Made by a program: the position numbers and the translations under genes. The notes below the pieces were generated by a model that did no database searches, was not told the DNA's origin, and worked only from the letters and a program-made list of their open reading frames with translations. Below are positions 62,188-63,118 of a stretch of DNA of 63,118 nucleotides, piece by piece. The number at the start of each line of letters is the position of its first letter. The stretch's first letter is position 1. The stretch is from VAYN01 sp964540905. Its GTDB lineage: Bacteria; Actinomycetota; Thermoleophilia; Solirubrobacterales; 70-9. The DNA lies in the NCBI GenBank assembly GCA_964540905.1, contig CAZIOS010000015.1, positions 1-63,118 on the forward strand. Direction: 5' to 3'.

Positions 62188-63049
62188 GTTGATCGGAGCG
62201 CACGTATCCACCGCCGGGGGACTCGACAAGGCGATCGAGCGCGGCGCGGAGCGCGGTTGCGAATCTATCCAGATCTTCAACCAGAGCCCCCGCATGTGGC
62301 GGCCGACCAAATACGGGGAGGAGGACTTCGCCGCCTTCGGGGAGGCGATGGCGGCGGCGTCGGTGGAAGCGGTGGTGATCCACGCCGTCTACCTGATCAA
62401 CTGCGCCAGCAAGGACAGAGAGCTGCGGGCGAAGTCGCAGGCCTCGCTCGCCCATGCGCTGCGGACCGGCGACGCGATCGGCGCCGCCGGCGTCGTCCTC
62501 CACCCGGGCGCCCAGAAAGGCGAGCCCCTCGGCCCCTCGATCAAACGCGCCGCGAAGACGATCGCGGCGGCGCTCAAAGACAGCGACCGCTGCCCGCTGC
62601 TGCTCGAGCAGACCGCCGGCCACAAAGGCCTGCTCGGGCGCGACTTCGACCAGACCGCGGAACTGATCGAGGGCGCCGGCGGCGGCGCCCGCCTCGGCCT
62701 CTGCCTCGACTCCTGCCACATGTTCGTGCAGGGCTACGACATCACCGACGCGGCCCACCTCGCCGCCGTCCTCGACGAAGCCGACGCCAAGGTCGGCCTC
62801 GACCGCCTCGGCTGCGTCCACGTCAACGACGCCGCCGCCCCACTCGGCTCCTGTCGCGACCGCCACGCCAACATCGGCAAAGGGGAGATGGGCAAGCGCG
62901 GCCTGGCGGCGTTCCTCTCCGAGCCGAGGTTCGAGGGGCTGCCGGCGACGCTGGAGACGCCGGGGCCCGACAAGAAAGGGTCGGATAGGAAGGAAGTGCA
63001 GCTGGCGAAGAGGTTGCGGCGCGAGGGGCTGAAGCGGCGCGGGAAGTAG
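62186..63049 (+). CDS. nfo: Endonuclease IV (AP endonuclease)
   Basis: Zn-dependent AP endonuclease, 287 residues. Family segments: IGAHVSTAGGLDKAIERG, IQIFNQSPRMW, VIHAVYLINCAS, VLHPGAQKG, LLLEQTAGHKGLLGRDFDQ, LGLCLDSCHMFVQGYD, HVNDAAAPLGSCRDRHANIGKGEMG, ATLETPGPDKKGSDRKEV; all metal-ligand regions are intact. Start at ATG 62186 with CGGAGG 12-17 nt upstream, inside gltX. Works with the mpg glycosylase seen at the other end of the window in base-excision repair. Confidence 0.95.
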   Translation: MLIGAHVSTAGGLDKAIERGAERGCESIQIFNQSPRMWRPTKYGEEDFAAFGEAMAAASVEAVVIHAVYLINCASKDRELRAKSQASLAHALRTGDAIGAAGVVLHPGAQKGEPLGPSIKRAAKTIAAALKDSDRCPLLLEQTAGHKGLLGRDFDQTAELIEGAGGGARLGLCLDSCHMFVQGYDITDAAHLAAVLDEADAKVGLDRLGCVHVNDAAAPLGSCRDRHANIGKGEMGKRGLAAFLSEPRFEGLPATLETPGPDKKGSDRKEVQLAKRLRREGLKRRGK

Positions 63050-63118
63050 GGGTTCGGGGGGTTATGCGGGGAGGGATGCCGACCTCCTTCGGCGGAATTC
63101 AGTCGCACGCGCTTCGCG
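63050..63118. other. Intergenic tail, cut by the window end
   Basis: 69 nt after the nfo stop without a gene start. It begins with a G-rich GGGTTCGGGGGGTTATGCGG and contains GCCGACCTCCTTCGGCGG, a small hairpin. It could be the left arm of another long 3'-end hairpin, but the partner would be outside the window. Confidence 0.3.

Overview
The window is a high-GC, densely packed bacterial chromosome segment. It opens on the 5' end of a 16S rRNA gene on the minus strand. Gene content fits an actinobacterium, most likely of the Thermoleophilia/Solirubrobacterales type: classical menaquinone pathway, type II NADH dehydrogenase, GatCAB amidotransferase, mycobacterial-type SerC, an AbiEi-DUF559 protein, a decapeptide-repeat secreted protein, many GTG/TTG starts and 1-4 nt gene overlaps. 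The taxonomic call is inference; the rRNA fragment is too short to settle it.

Layout. 1-353: 16S 5' end, rRNA leader and promoter. 354-5846: tyrS, a class A penicillin-binding protein, a 3-methyladenine glycosylase and argH. 5857-9623: a DegT aminotransferase with cimA and ilvE. 9713-17715: a repeat protein, then leuB, a Tam-like methyltransferase, leuD, leuC, an XRE-cupin regulator, a DUF559 protein and leuA with a leucine leader peptide. 17789-24727: MFS exporter, RTX-like protein, quinone oxidoreductase, serA-serC, a DUF4389 membrane protein and a cupin. 24728-25158: two inverted copies of an undescribed stem-loop element (family A). 25159-36976: ilvC, menE, menB-menA-menC-menD, menF, ilvN-ilvB and a UDP-sulfoquinovose synthase. 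37052-42301: three glycosyltransferases, a zinc-ribbon protein and ndh. 42362-45549: an IS1595-type transposon carrying a four-gene cargo cassette. 45705-48872: gatCAB. 48903-51495: a two-gene unit bounded by inverted copies of a second stem-loop element (family B). 51553-55430: a membrane protein, folD and pcrA/uvrD. 55476-63118: two paralogous lipoproteins, cysE-cysK with an Rrf2 regulator, two LuxR-type regulators, gltX and nfo.

How the genes work together. The window holds nearly all of branched-chain amino acid synthesis (cimA, leuA/B/C/D, ilvB/N/C/E; ilvD and threonine deaminase are not seen). It also holds menaquinone synthesis from chorismate (menF, D, C, E, B, A) next to an NDH-2 that would reduce the quinone, the first two serine steps (serC, serA), and the serine-to-cysteine step (cysE, cysK) beside a cysteine-free Rrf2 protein that looks like CymR.

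Most interesting signals: (1) two families of about 100-120 bp elements with a conserved core inside long, perfectly self-complementary arms whose sequences are unrelated between copies; (2) a leuA leader whose leucine-codon run is exactly complementary to the leuA ribosome binding site; (3) the transposon cargo operon of an HTH pair, a three-TM protein and an unrecognised 297-residue protein; (4) perfect palindromes inside menC and around the DUF559 start codon. All calls come from reading the sequence; no database search was run.
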